64,000 nucleotides of DNA from Paraeggerthella hongkongensis (GCF_003726035.1 NZ_QICD01000004.1:82103-146102), one strand, 5' to 3'. Positions 53,372-62,962 are shown, counted from the stretch's first letter. Program-made: numbers and translations. The notes: generated from the sequence alone by a model not told the origin.

Positions 53372-53950
53372 GTGGAACTGCTGGAGGAACGCATCAGGCG
53401 TGATGGGGTGGTGAAGTCGGAGGGCGTCCTGAAGGTGGACAGCTTCCTCAACCATCAACTGGATATAGATCTCTTCGATGAGATGGGCGCCGAGTTCAAG
53501 CGCCTGTTCGCCGATGCTCCCGTAACGAAGATTCTTACGATCGAGGCTTCCGGCATCGGCATCGCCTGCGTGGTTGCCCGGCATTTCGGCGTGCCCGTGG
53601 TGTTCGCGAAGAAAGCCCAGTCGATCAACCTGGACGGCGAGATGTACACCACGCGCATCCAGTCGTTCACGCATAGCCGCGTGTACGACGTCATCGTGTC
53701 CAAGAAGTTCCTGGGCTCCGATGACCATGTGCTCATCATCGACGACTTTCTTGCAAACGGGTGCGCTTTGAACGGGCTGATCGAGCTGGTGGACGAAGCG
53801 GGCGCTACCGTAGAGGGCATTGGCATTGCAGTTGAGAAGGGCTTCCAGCCCGGCGGTTCCGACCTGCGCGAACGCGGGTACCGTTTGGAGTCGCTCGCCA
53901 TTGTGGAGAGCATGGACCCGAACACGGGAGAAATCGAGTTCCGCCGATGA
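53372..53950 (+). CDS. xpt: Xanthine phosphoribosyltransferase
   Basis: A 192-aa purine-salvage enzyme converting xanthine and PRPP to XMP. It has [12 protein letters not shown] (read from GTG), [42 protein letters not shown] and the PRPP-binding [11 protein letters not shown]. The start is GTG at 53372 after GGAGGAGAAC. It overlaps the permease gene by ATGA, as in the classic xpt-pbuX pair. I looked for a purine riboswitch in the 130-nt leader and did not find one. Confidence 0.96.
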   Translation: MELLEERIRRDGVVKSEGVLKVDSFLNHQLDIDLFDEMGAEFKRLFADAPVTKILTIEASGIGIACVVARHFGVPVVFAKKAQSINLDGEMYTTRIQSFTHSRVYDVIVSKKFLGSDDHVLIIDDFLANGCALNGLIELVDEAGATVEGIGIAVEKGFQPGGSDLRERGYRLESLAIVESMDPNTGEIEFRR

Positions 53951-55380
53951 AAGCATTCGCAACCGAGAACCTCGCCAAGCTTGACGGCGATATTCCCTTG
54001 ATGCGCGCCGTTCCGTTCGGCGTCCAGCATATCCTGGCTATGTTCGTGGCCAATCTTGCTCCCATCGTCATCGTGGCGAGCGCCGCCGGCCTGAGCGACG
54101 GGCAGACGGGAACGCTCATTCAAAGCGCGATGCTCATTGCCGGCATCGGCACGCTTATCCAGCTGTTTCCGCTGTGGCGCGTGGGATCCGGCTTGCCCAT
54201 CGTCATGGGAATCAGCTTCACGTTCGTAACGGTGCTGTGCGGCATCGTGGCAACGTACGGTTACAACGTGGCAATCGGCGCCATTATCGTCGGCGGCATC
54301 ATCGAGGGCGTGCTGGGCCTGTTCGCCCGCTATTGGCGGCGCATCATATCCCCCATCGTGGCGGCTGTGGTTGTCACGTCCATCGGCTTTTCGCTTTTGG
54401 GAGTGGGAGCCGCGTCGTTCGGAGGCGGCAATGGGGCTCCTGATTTCGGATCGCCCCAGAACCTGTTCTTGGGCTCCGTCTCGCTTGTCTCGTGTTTGAT
54501 TTTCCAAGTTTTGGCCAAGGGCAAAACCAAGCAGTTGTCGGTTTTGTTCGGTCTGATCATCGGCTACGCGGTCGCCTTGGTTTTGGGCGCCGTGGACTTC
54601 AGCGGCTTCGAGGGGTTGGGCTTGTTCGCCTTCCCGCAGTTCATGCCGTTTGCCCCCGAGTTCAACCTGGGCGCTATCGTTTCGGTCACGCTGATCTTTT
54701 TGGTGTCGGCCACCGAGACCATCGGCGACACGTCGGCGCTTACCATGGTCGGTCTGAACCGCGAGGTCAAGGAAAAGGAACTTTCCGGCTCCATTGCCTG
54801 CGACGGCTTCGTCAGCTCTCTGTCCGCTTGCTTCGGCTGCTTGCCCATCACGTCGTTCTCGCAGAACGTGGGCTTGGTTGCCATGACGAAGGTGGTGAAC
54901 CGCAAGGCTATCGCCACGGGCGCGGCCATCATGATCCTTGCCGCGTTCCTGCCCGTGATCAGCGCGGTGTTCTCGTCGTTGCCCGAGGCGGTTTTGGGCG
55001 GTTGCACCATCATGATGTTCGGCAACATCATCGTCAGCGGTTTCCAGATGATCGCGCGTGCCGGCTTCACCCAGCGCAATATCCTGATCGCTGCCCTTTC
55101 GTTGGCGGTGGGCATTGGGTTTACCCAGGTGGGCGACTTGTTCGCCGTGTTCCCCGAGTTGATTCAAAGCGTGTTCGCGCAGAATTGCGTGGCCATGGTT
55201 TTCTTGGTTGCCGTAGTGGCGAACCTGGTGCTGCCCAAAAACATCAAAGTGGAGGGAGACCCGGGGGCGGCTGATTCTATCCAGGGCGACTCGCCTGTTG
55301 AGGGTGCCGCTGGGGAGGGCGTTGCTTCAGCCGGGATGCCCTCGCAGTCTGTTGACGCGGGGGATTTAGCGCGCGCCTAA
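53947..55380 (+). CDS. pbuX: Xanthine permease (NCS2 family)
   Basis: A 477-aa NCS2 nucleobase transporter with about 13-14 helices: [50 protein letters not shown] and [20 protein letters not shown]. It imports xanthine with H+ and is translationally coupled to xpt. The last ~40 residues are a hydrophilic Gly/Ala/Asp tail with no family match. Confidence 0.93.
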   Translation: MKAFATENLAKLDGDIPLMRAVPFGVQHILAMFVANLAPIVIVASAAGLSDGQTGTLIQSAMLIAGIGTLIQLFPLWRVGSGLPIVMGISFTFVTVLCGIVATYGYNVAIGAIIVGGIIEGVLGLFARYWRRIISPIVAAVVVTSIGFSLLGVGAASFGGGNGAPDFGSPQNLFLGSVSLVSCLIFQVLAKGKTKQLSVLFGLIIGYAVALVLGAVDFSGFEGLGLFAFPQFMPFAPEFNLGAIVSVTLIFLVSATETIGDTSALTMVGLNREVKEKELSGSIACDGFVSSLSACFGCLPITSFSQNVGLVAMTKVVNRKAIATGAAIMILAAFLPVISAVFSSLPEAVLGGCTIMMFGNIIVSGFQMIARAGFTQRNILIAALSLAVGIGFTQVGDLFAVFPELIQSVFAQNCVAMVFLVAVVANLVLPKNIKVEGDPGAADSIQGDSPVEGAAGEGVASAGMPSQSVDAGDLARA

Positions 55381-55397
55381 CATACGACGAAGCGAAG

Positions 55398-55435
55398 CGA
55401 GCGCCATCGGATTCTGCACGGTCCGATGGCGCTCG
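55398..55435 (+). terminator. Hairpin terminator after pbuX
   Basis: A 14-bp perfect stem, CGAGCGCCATCGGA with TCCGATGGCGCTCG, and a 10-nt loop, 18 nt past the stop codon. Confidence 0.65.
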
Positions 55436-55505
55436 TGCGTGATGGGGGCGCGGCGTCGGGGCCGTGTGGCTAGTGCGGTGGGGGTTGTCGGCGTCGTTGC
55501 AGGTA

Positions 55506-55563
55506 CATTGTCGCCCGAAACGTACGGTTTTCGCGGCGAAACCGTACGTTTCGGGCGACAATG
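55506..55563. repeat. Perfect 25-bp inverted repeat hairpin
   Basis: Arms 55506-55530 and 55539-55563 are exact reverse complements and contain GCCCGAAACGTACGG; the loop is 8 nt. It is intergenic, 125 bp after pbuX. No second copy is in this window. Confidence 0.7.
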
Positions 55564-55827
55564 CGTTCGTCACCGTGCGCTTGGGCCCGCGATCTGCGCG
55601 CGGGGCGGGGCCGTGACCCGCGCTCGGGCTCGGACCCGCAACCCGCCCGCACCGTTGCGACCCCTGGTTTCCCTTTGGTAACACTTCTGTATAAAGCGTA
55701 GTTTTTCACTCAGGCTCTCCTTCGAACTGGTACAAATAGTAGGGACAGCAAAAGCGCTGCTTGGCAGGTGGCCTAGGAAACCGCCTTCAGCAGACATTGA
55801 CAACCGAACCTAAGGAGACCAGCTTTA
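55564..55827 (+). other. Upstream region of the CBS/CorC gene
   Basis: A very GC-rich half (55570-55665) gives way to an A+T-richer half with possible -10 elements (GTATAAAG near 55689; TACAAATAG near 55731). No gene is visible. The CBS/CorC ribosome site AAGGAGA ends at 55820. Confidence 0.35.
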
Positions 55828-57147
55828 ATGCCTGTTGCGTTAAGCCTTTTTCTTGTCCTGTTCTTTCTCATCATGAATGCGTTTTTCGTCGCCGCCGAGT
55901 TTTCGCTCGTTCGCGTGCGCAAATCCCAGGTTGAGATCCTCGTCGAAGAGGGTCGCGCCGGCGCCAAGTACACCAAATTGGTCGCCGACAACGTCAACGC
56001 GTACCTTTCTGCCTGTCAGCTGGGCATCACCCTTGCCTCGCTCGCGCTGGGCTGGCTGGGCGAACCCGCCGTTTCCGCGCTCATTTCTCCGCTGCTTTCG
56101 GCGTTCGGTCTACCCGAGGCTGCCATTCACGCTATCGCTATCGCAGTTGGCTTCATCATTATCACGGCGCTGCACATTGTGGTGGGCGAACTTATTCCGA
56201 AGTCGCTTGCCATTTTCTCAACTGAAAAGTACTCCCTGCTCACGGCTACGCCGCTTGTGTGGTTCTACCGTCTGACCTATCCGGTCATGTGGCTGTTCAA
56301 CACCATTACGAACGGCGTCATGAAGATGCTCGGCCACGATGCGGCCAGCGAGCACGAGGTGTACACCGACGAAGAAATCAAGCTGTTGATCGACGAGAGC
56401 ACCGAAAGCGGCCTGATCGATCCCGAGCAGAACGCCTACGTGGACAATATTTTCGACCTGGGCGACAAGGACGCCGAGGCTATTATGACTCCGCGCACCG
56501 ACCTCATCTGCATTGACCTGGAGGATTCTCTTGAGGAGAACATGCAGCTGGTGCAGCGCTACAAGTACACGCGTTACCCGGCATGCCGCGGGACGAAGGA
56601 CCGCATCGTGGGCTTCGTGCATGTGAAAGACCTGTACACGCTGTCCGAGCATGCAACGGTGGACGATCTGCGCATTCGAACGATTCAGGCTGTCCCCGAG
56701 GGTGTGCCCATCGCCAAGCTGCTGCAGACGCTGCAGGAAAAGCGCACCAAGATCGCGGTGGTCATCGACGAACACGGCGGTACTGCCGGCATCGTTACCA
56801 TGAGCGACATCATGGAGCAGATCGTGGGGCGCATCGACGATGAATACCAGCACGGCGGCGCTGACGAAGTGGTGAACATGGAAGACGGCAGTTATCTGGT
56901 AGACGGTTCGCTGCCCATCGATGAAGTGGGCGACCTGATCGGTTTCAAGCCTGTTGAGTCGGAGGAGTGCGAAACGGCGGGTGGCCTGCTGCTCACGCTG
57001 TTCGACCGCATCCCCGACGAAGGCGATTCGGTGTCGGTTGAAGGCGGCGGCAAGAAAGCGTCGTTCACCGTTGTGGACATGGACCGCCACCGCATTGACA
57101 AGATTCGCCTTGTGCTGGAAGACCTGCCGGAGGGCGAAGACGAATAA
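55828..57147 (+). CDS. Membrane CBS-domain protein, HlyC/CorC family
   Basis: A 439-aa protein with an N-terminal DUF21 membrane domain (about four helices, NAFFVAAEFSLVRVRKSQ, SACQLGITLASLALGWLGEP and HIVVGELIPKSLAI). A pair of CBS domains follows (AIMTPRTDLICID and YPACRGTKDRIVGFVHVKDL), and then the C-terminal CorC_HlyC domain (DGSLPIDEVGDLIGF). Members are Mg2+ efflux or cation-handling proteins gated by adenine nucleotides; the old hemolysin label is misleading. Monocistronic. Confidence 0.92.
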   Translation: MPVALSLFLVLFFLIMNAFFVAAEFSLVRVRKSQVEILVEEGRAGAKYTKLVADNVNAYLSACQLGITLASLALGWLGEPAVSALISPLLSAFGLPEAAIHAIAIAVGFIIITALHIVVGELIPKSLAIFSTEKYSLLTATPLVWFYRLTYPVMWLFNTITNGVMKMLGHDAASEHEVYTDEEIKLLIDESTESGLIDPEQNAYVDNIFDLGDKDAEAIMTPRTDLICIDLEDSLEENMQLVQRYKYTRYPACRGTKDRIVGFVHVKDLYTLSEHATVDDLRIRTIQAVPEGVPIAKLLQTLQEKRTKIAVVIDEHGGTAGIVTMSDIMEQIVGRIDDEYQHGGADEVVNMEDGSYLVDGSLPIDEVGDLIGFKPVESEECETAGGLLLTLFDRIPDEGDSVSVEGGGKKASFTVVDMDRHRIDKIRLVLEDLPEGEDE

Positions 57148-57152
57148 CGCGC

Positions 57153-57196
57153 ATCGAAAAAGAGGGCTCGCAATTCCGCGGGCCCTCTTTTTCGAT
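57153..57196. terminator. Bidirectional terminator between CBS/CorC and amidohydrolase genes
   Basis: A 15-bp stem, ATCGAAAAAGAGGGC with its complement GCCCTCTTTTTCGAT, places T-tracts on both strands. Confidence 0.9.
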
Positions 57197-57230
57197 CGGC
57201 GGTACGCCCGGCATGGGCGCGGTTTCTCGG

Positions 57231-58022
57231 TTACTCCACCTTCACGCCGACGAATCGCTCGGCGTTGTGCCATAGCATGTTCTCCAGCTCGTCTTCGCTG
57301 AAGCCTGCGGTAACGAACTGGTCGTATTCGGCGGCAGGATCCCACATGGGGAAGTCCGACCCGAACATGATGCGGTCGGTGCCCCACATGCGCGCCAACT
57401 CTACGGTACGGCGCTGCCCCAGGAAGAACTGCGAGCTGGACGCGTCTACGAACAAATTCTCGTTGTGCAGGATGTCGTAGCCTACGTCGTAGCGCGACCA
57501 GCAGCCGAAATGCGCGGCATCCACCACCAGGTCGGGGAACGTCTTCAGAATGTTTACCAGGCGTCGAGGGTGCGAGTAGTCGTACCGGTAATCGCCGGTA
57601 TGCAGCACGATGGGCATGCGGCCTTCTATGATTTCGTAGACGTTCATAAGGCGCGGATCGTCCATATTCACATGCTGCGTGTCGGGGTGCAGCTTCATGC
57701 CGTGCAGACCTAGGCCGATGGCCCGCTCGATTTCCTTTTCGGGGTCCGGGTAATCCTGGTGCATGGTCATGAAGCCAATGAACTCAGGATGCAGTCGGCA
57801 TTGCTCGGCGATGAAATTGTTGATGGTTTCCACGCTGCCCGGAGTGGTGGCCACCGAATGCACGATGAAGTGCGTGATGGGGGCATGCTCCTTCGAGGTC
57901 AGCAGGTGCTCTACCGTGCCTTTGCCGTACATGTCGATGACGTAGAAGTCCCCGATGGCGTCGACTGCTCGCGAGGCGATTTTGTCCGGGTAGATGTGGG
58001 CGTGGGCGTCGATGACGGCCAT
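57231..58022 (-). CDS. Amidohydrolase-family (TIM-barrel, PF04909) protein
   Basis: A 263-aa metal-dependent hydrolase or decarboxylase-type protein. The N-terminal HxH metal motif is VIDAHAHIYPDKIA; later metal-site candidates include MKLHPD, VLHTGDYR, DAAHFGC and MFGSDFPMWDP (the barrel-end Asp). The substrate cannot be inferred. The start at 58022 follows AAAGGAG at a long spacing; an in-frame ATG 75 nt upstream would add residues without similarity. Confidence 0.85.
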   Translation of the reverse strand: MAVIDAHAHIYPDKIASRAVDAIGDFYVIDMYGKGTVEHLLTSKEHAPITHFIVHSVATTPGSVETINNFIAEQCRLHPEFIGFMTMHQDYPDPEKEIERAIGLGLHGMKLHPDTQHVNMDDPRLMNVYEIIEGRMPIVLHTGDYRYDYSHPRRLVNILKTFPDLVVDAAHFGCWSRYDVGYDILHNENLFVDASSSQFFLGQRRTVELARMWGTDRIMFGSDFPMWDPAAEYDQFVTAGFSEDELENMLWHNAERFVGVKVE

Positions 58023-58205
58023 GGGCTCGTGCTCCTTTGCAATGTGCGGTTTGTGCGGTGCGACATTGGGCAGCGTATGCGATGCGTCGCTGTCCAAGAG
58101 CCGTGCAACTTTCGATTGTAGAACATCGCGGTTTCGGGCGCATTAGGCAGAAGGGTATTTCTGGGTGTCACTTTGCATTGGTCACGAGGAAAAAGGGCCG
58201 AAAGA

Positions 58206-58232
58206 CTAGCACTCGAAGCAAAAGAGTGCTAA
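58206..58232 (+). promoter_or_regulatory. CIRCE operator upstream of groEL
   Basis: CTAGCACTC-N9-GAGTGCTAA matches the HrcA operator TTAGCACTC-N9-GAGTGCTAA at all but one base. It lies 134 nt before the groEL start and predicts heat-shock control by HrcA. Confidence 0.95.
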
Positions 58233-58365
58233 CTTTTTCGACAGTGACTTTAACAAGCTCCCGCACGCCTGAAACGGCGATGTCGAACCGCCTGAGGGCG
58301 CGGGACGCCTATCGTGCGCGCGGTGATGGCGAAGCGCCGCACACCGATGAGAAGGGAACCGAACC

Positions 58366-59952
58366 ATGTCCAAAGACATTGCTTTCGACAACGAGACCCG
58401 TGCGAAAATGGCCGCTGGCGTGAACAAGCTGGCTGATGCCGTAAGGGTGACGATCGGCCCCAAGGGCCGCTACGTTGCCATGCAGAAGGAGCACGAGAAG
58501 CCGAACGTCTCCAACGATGGCGCAACCGTGGCGGCCAACGTCGACCTTGAGGATCCCATCGAGAACATGGGCATGAAGATCGTTCGCGAGGCTGCCATTG
58601 CGGCGAACAACGATGCGGGTGACGGCACCACCACGGCGACCATCCTGTCCGACGCCATCGTGAGCGAGGGCGTGCGCTGCGTCATTTCCGGTTCCGACCC
58701 GCTGGCGCTGCGCCGCGGCATCCAGCGTGCTGCCGATGTGGTGGCGGAAGCGGTGCTCAAAGATGCCGTGGAGGTCTCCACGCGTGAGCAGATCGCCGAG
58801 ATTGCGACGGTTTCTGCAGGCGATCGCGAAATCGGCGAGAAGATCGCCGAGGCAATGGACGCTATTGGCCAAGACGGCATCATTTCGGTGGAGAAGTCCC
58901 AGAACTTCGGCATCGAGGTGAAGATCCTCAAGGGCATGATGTTCGACAACGGCTTCATTTCCCCGTACATGGCCGACGACCCGGGCCGTTTGGAAGGAGA
59001 GCTTAAAGAGCCTTACATTTTCCTGACCGACCAGCGCTTGGGCGACAATTTCGCTGACATCGTGCCCATGCTGGAGGAGGTCATGCAGTCCGGCCATCCG
59101 CTGCTCATCGCCGCCGAGGACGTGCGCGGGGAGGCGTTGAACGCTCTGCTCATGAACCGCCGTCGCGGTACGTTGGTGAGCGTTGCGGTGAAGGCGCCTG
59201 CGTTGGGCGATCGTCGCAAGGCGGAGCTTGAGGACTTGGCTATCCTTACGGGCGGCGAGGTCATCACTCCCGATCGCGGCCTGTCTCTCTCCGATGCGCG
59301 CAAGAGCATGCTCGGTCGTGCTGCAAGCGTTCAGATCACCAAGGATCGCACGACCGTTCTGGGCGGTAAGGGCAAGCCAGAAGATGTCGAACAGCGTTGC
59401 GCGCAGCTGCGCGCCGAGATCGAGTGCACGCAGGTTGATTACGACCGCGACGTGCTGCGCGAACGCCTGGCGAAGCTGTCCAGCGGCATTGCGGTGATGG
59501 AAGTGGGCGCGGCGACCGAGTCCGAGATGAACGAGATCCGCAGCCGCATCCAGGATGCTTTGCTGGCCACCCGTTCTGCTGCCGAGCAGGGCCTGGTGGC
59601 TGGTGGCGGCGTAGCATTGCTGCAGGCCGCCGCTGCGTTGGATGACCTGAAATGCGATAACGCCGAAGAGCAGCTGGGCGTGGACATCCTGCGCAAGGCG
59701 CTTGAGGAGCCGGTGCGAGCCCTGGCCGAGAACGCGGGCTATCGTGGCGACGTTGCTGTTGAGACGGTCAAGGAGCTGCCGCAGGGTCATGGCTTGGATT
59801 GCATGACCGGCGAATACGGCGACATGATTTCTCGTGGCATCGCCGATCCTGCTAAGGTGACGTGCACTGCGCTGCAGGCTGCTGCTTCCGTTGCGTCCCT
59901 GATTCTGATCACGAACGCTTCCGTGAGCGACATGGTTCCCGAAGAGGACTAA
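58366..59952 (+). CDS. groEL: Chaperonin GroEL (60 kDa subunit)
   Basis: A 528-aa chaperonin that folds proteins in an ATP-driven double ring. It has VTIGPKGRYV, SNDGATVAANVDLEDPIENM, the ATP motif DAGDGTTTATIL, EKIAEAMDAIGQDGIISVEK and AAEQGLVAGGGVALL. The C-terminus ends VSDMVPEED without the usual Gly-Gly-Met repeats. No groES is adjacent, so it may be encoded elsewhere. GAAGGGA precedes the ATG. Expression is expected to follow the CIRCE element. A strong terminator follows. Confidence 0.96.
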   Translation: MSKDIAFDNETRAKMAAGVNKLADAVRVTIGPKGRYVAMQKEHEKPNVSNDGATVAANVDLEDPIENMGMKIVREAAIAANNDAGDGTTTATILSDAIVSEGVRCVISGSDPLALRRGIQRAADVVAEAVLKDAVEVSTREQIAEIATVSAGDREIGEKIAEAMDAIGQDGIISVEKSQNFGIEVKILKGMMFDNGFISPYMADDPGRLEGELKEPYIFLTDQRLGDNFADIVPMLEEVMQSGHPLLIAAEDVRGEALNALLMNRRRGTLVSVAVKAPALGDRRKAELEDLAILTGGEVITPDRGLSLSDARKSMLGRAASVQITKDRTTVLGGKGKPEDVEQRCAQLRAEIECTQVDYDRDVLRERLAKLSSGIAVMEVGAATESEMNEIRSRIQDALLATRSAAEQGLVAGGGVALLQAAAALDDLKCDNAEEQLGVDILRKALEEPVRALAENAGYRGDVAVETVKELPQGHGLDCMTGEYGDMISRGIADPAKVTCTALQAAASVASLILITNASVSDMVPEED

Positions 59953-59983
59953 TGCTCGAGTCTCCGTTCTTCGCACTTTGATA

Positions 59984-60019
59984 CCGGCCCGCGCATGAGC
60001 GCGGGCCGGCGTTTTTTTT
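59984..60019 (+). terminator. Rho-independent terminator after groEL
   Basis: An 11-bp perfect stem, CCGGCCCGCGC with GCGCGGGCCGG, an ATGA loop, then CGTTTTTTTT. Confidence 0.95.
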
Positions 60020-60151
60020 GCGGGACGGTCCTGTGCGATAAAGGCGGGACTCATGCTGAGGGTGCTTTGCTGCCTTCGGGCGCCGGAGCATTCATCGCGG
60101 TGTCCTTTCGCGATGCGCTCAGCGATTTTTCGCAGATTCCTCCATCCGTGC

Positions 60152-60163
60152 TACACTTTTCCC
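60152..60163 (+). promoter_or_regulatory. -10 element abutting the YigZ-family start (leaderless transcript)
   Basis: TACACT (60152-60157) is followed by 6 nt and the ATG at 60164, with no ribosome site. Confidence 0.45.
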
Positions 60164-60799
60164 ATGACTTCCTACACCACCATAGAAGGGCGCGCCGTCG
60201 CCGAGATCGAAGAGAAGAAAAGCCGGTTCATCGCCAGCTTGGCCCACGTGGAGACCGAGGACGAGGCGCTCGCCTTCCTCGAGGAGATCCGCTCGGCAAA
60301 CCGCATGGCGCGCCATAACGTGTACGCGTACGTGCTGCGCGAGGGCGGCGCGGGCTCTTCGGGTCGTGTACGGTACTCCGACGATGGCGAGCCGCAGAAG
60401 ACAGCTGGTCTTCCCACCCTCGAGGTTGTCCAGCATGCCGGTCTTACCGACGTCATCGTGGTGGTCACGCGCTACTTCGGCGGCGTTCTGCTGGGGACAG
60501 GCGGGTTGGTGCGCGCCTACACGCAGGCGACGCAGGCGGGCGTTGAAGCGGCGCAGCTCGTGGTGGTTTCGCGCTGCGTGGACATTCGCATTCGCACAGC
60601 GTACGCGAAGTACGATCAGCTCATGCGCATCGCTGCGGACTGCAAGGCCAAAGTGCTCGACACGGTGTACGACGATGCCGTTACCTTGCAGCTGCGCATG
60701 CTCGATGGCACGCAGGATCCGCTGCTGAAAAAGCTGACGGAACTGGAGCGCGGACAGGAAAACGTTACGGTGAGCGACCCCTTGGAGGCTGCGTTCTAG
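60164..60799 (+). CDS. YigZ/IMPACT-family protein
   Basis: A 211-aa protein with the UPF0029 N-terminal domain (EKKSRFIASLAHV, ARHNVYAYVLREG and RYSDDGEPQKTAG) and the signature TRYFGGVLLGTGGLVRAYTQA, followed by the small DUF1949 domain. The bacterial role is poorly defined; the family is related to eukaryotic IMPACT, a translation-stress regulator. In-frame ATGs upstream run into the groEL terminator region and are rejected. No ribosome site is visible at 60164; the close -10 suggests leaderless translation. Confidence 0.88.
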   Translation: MTSYTTIEGRAVAEIEEKKSRFIASLAHVETEDEALAFLEEIRSANRMARHNVYAYVLREGGAGSSGRVRYSDDGEPQKTAGLPTLEVVQHAGLTDVIVVVTRYFGGVLLGTGGLVRAYTQATQAGVEAAQLVVVSRCVDIRIRTAYAKYDQLMRIAADCKAKVLDTVYDDAVTLQLRMLDGTQDPLLKKLTELERGQENVTVSDPLEAAF

Positions 60800-60958
60800 C
60801 CACCTCTCGCTCGGCGCGTTCGCGCCCGCCGAGCTCGCACGCCCCGCGCCCACCGCGTCCCGCGCCTGCACACCGCCCGCCCTCCGCGCTTTGCCGTTAT
60901 TGCCATCGCGGTGCCGTGGTGACCCCGGCATCTGAGCGCCCTTTGGACGCATCTGCTC

Positions 60959-60971
60959 TATAATGTCCCCC
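60959..60971 (+). promoter_or_regulatory. Consensus -10 adjoining the Ser/Thr kinase start
   Basis: TATAAT (60959-60964) is followed by 7 nt and the ATG at 60972. Transcription would begin at or next to the start codon. Confidence 0.5.
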
Positions 60972-62891
60972 ATGGCGCGCAACCAGCAACTCATATTGAA
61001 TCGATACCGGCCGATCGCGGAAGCGGGGGCGGGTGGTTTCGGCACCGTGCAGGTGGCGTGGGATACGCGCATCCAGCGCCGTGTGGCTATCAAGTGCATC
61101 GAGCTGGATGACGTGGATGCCGCCCGCGCTGCTCTTCCGGGAGCGAACGCGACGTCGTTGCCGAATGCTTCGCGCAATGCGGCTTGCGATGATCCTTCGT
61201 TTTCCGATGATGAAGACGAGGTGCTGTTTTCCCAGGTTGACGCTTCGGTTGATCTACTGGAAGATGCTCCGCTCGTGCGCTCTCTTGCGCGTATTCCGGG
61301 CTTGGACGAAGCGCGCACGGCGGCTATGCTTACCGATGCGAGCATTGTGGCGGTGTACGATTTCGAGGTGCAGGACGCTACGGCGTACCTCATCATGGAA
61401 TACGTCGAAGGCATGTCCTTGAGCGAACTGCTTCGCCGACATGGCGACCGTTTGACCCTCGATATTGTGGCGGCGGTATTCTCGGCGGTGTCGCATGCGC
61501 TTGAGGTGGCGCACAGCAACCAGGTGCTTCACCTGGACATCAAGCCCGACAACATCCTGATCAACCATCAAGGTCAGGTGAAGGTGACCGATTTCGGCCT
61601 GGCGACGTTGGCGGATGCTTCGGGCTTCGGCGCGGCTGGAGGCGGCACTATCGGCTACATGCCGCTTGAGCAAATGCGGCAGGAAAACCTGGACGTGCGC
61701 TGCGACGAATGGGCGTTGGCTTCGGTCGCGTACGAAATGCTCACGGGAGAAAATCCGTTCCTTGCTTCCGATTTGAAGCGTGCCGAGCTTGCAATCGAGG
61801 ATGCGGAACTCGTGTTGCCGTCGCTGTGCTGGGAAGGGCTTGATCCCGCAATTGACGACGTGGTGTTCTATGCGCTCGACCCCGATCGCGAAGAGCGTTA
61901 CGCAACGATTTCCGATTTTGCAGAGGAGCTTGAGCCGTTCCTGGGCGATTCCAAGCGCGGCGTTCGCGAGCTTGCGGCTATTGTCGGGTATGCCGATGGG
62001 CAGGACGAAGAGCCTGTCGAGGACGACCCTCGCCTTCCGCGCATGCCCTTGCGCGAGCGTTTTACGCCGCTGCATCGTGCGATTGCGACCCATGCAGTGG
62101 GCGGCTCCGGCAGCGCGCTGTTGGCGTTCGTGGCGCTTTGGAACATGCCGCAGACAAGCGGTTTTACGAATCCGCTGTTCTGGGGTATCTTCGCGCTCAT
62201 CGTGCTTGCAGGTGCGCTGAGGCCGCACCTGGGCGCGTTGCTCGGATATTTCGCGCTGGCCGCCATGTTCATCGTGCAAGGCGTTCCGGCGGCAGGGTGC
62301 GTGCTGCTGGCGGCTGCGGCCACGTGGTGGTACTTCGTTGGGCGCGAGGGGGACGCCGAAGCGAACGCTGCTTTGGCGGTGCCGCTTGCGGGTGCGTTCG
62401 GCTTGGGGCAGCTTGCGCCGTTGGCGGCCGGGCTGAGCTTGACTCCCGTGCGGGCTATGGGGACGGCTGCGTTCTCGGTGCTGATCGCCATCATGCTGGC
62501 CGCCTGCGGATCCCATAGCCTTCTGGGCTGGGACGTGCTTGCGAACTGGAACGTGGGCGCACGCAGCGACCTGGCGGGCACCATGGGCGCACTGCTCGTG
62601 CAGCCTCCGCTTTGGTGCGTTGCCGGCAGTTGGATTGCATCAGCCGGCGCGTTGGCTGCGATTCGGTTGCGACCGGCGCGCGCGTTTGCGGTTCTGGGCA
62701 CGTCCGTGGCCGGCATGCTTCTGCTTGGAGGCATCGCCGTTGCGGCCTGGATTGCGTCGGGTCAGGTTACATGGATGCCCTCTCTCGGGAATCTGGGGCT
62801 CACCGCGTCATCCATTGCGTTGGCGCTTGCGGGGTGCGTATTCGTGCCCGACCCCATGTACTACGAAGAAGACGATTGGGCGGAAGAATAA
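60972..62891 (+). CDS. Membrane-associated Ser/Thr protein kinase
   Basis: A 639-aa protein. Residues ~10-310 form a Hanks-type kinase: Gly loop AGAGGFGTV (18-26), Lys41 in VAIK, catalytic HLDIKPDN (Asp189), DFGLA (Asp207) and a GTIGYMPLEQ activation segment. An acidic, Ser/Ala-rich insertion of about 60 residues separates the Lys41 strand from helix C. Residues ~370-625 contain about eight hydrophobic helices with no PASTA or known sensor domain. The start is ATG 60972 next to a -10; ATG 60963 overlaps the -10 and is unlikely. Substrate unknown. Confidence 0.88.
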   Translation: MARNQQLILNRYRPIAEAGAGGFGTVQVAWDTRIQRRVAIKCIELDDVDAARAALPGANATSLPNASRNAACDDPSFSDDEDEVLFSQVDASVDLLEDAPLVRSLARIPGLDEARTAAMLTDASIVAVYDFEVQDATAYLIMEYVEGMSLSELLRRHGDRLTLDIVAAVFSAVSHALEVAHSNQVLHLDIKPDNILINHQGQVKVTDFGLATLADASGFGAAGGGTIGYMPLEQMRQENLDVRCDEWALASVAYEMLTGENPFLASDLKRAELAIEDAELVLPSLCWEGLDPAIDDVVFYALDPDREERYATISDFAEELEPFLGDSKRGVRELAAIVGYADGQDEEPVEDDPRLPRMPLRERFTPLHRAIATHAVGGSGSALLAFVALWNMPQTSGFTNPLFWGIFALIVLAGALRPHLGALLGYFALAAMFIVQGVPAAGCVLLAAAATWWYFVGREGDAEANAALAVPLAGAFGLGQLAPLAAGLSLTPVRAMGTAAFSVLIAIMLAACGSHSLLGWDVLANWNVGARSDLAGTMGALLVQPPLWCVAGSWIASAGALAAIRLRPARAFAVLGTSVAGMLLLGGIAVAAWIASGQVTWMPSLGNLGLTASSIALALAGCVFVPDPMYYEEDDWAEE

Positions 62892-62962
62892 CCTGCTTAT
62901 CGTACTGTTGGGCGGGCTTCGTACTATAATCGAGCCGAAAACCTGCGAGGAAAGGAAAACCC

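Noticed and set aside
58309..60054. A 581-codon open frame on the - strand opposite groEL
   Set aside because: Antisense shadow of groEL; composition rich in His/Arg/Gln as expected from reversed codons, and it crosses the groEL terminator.
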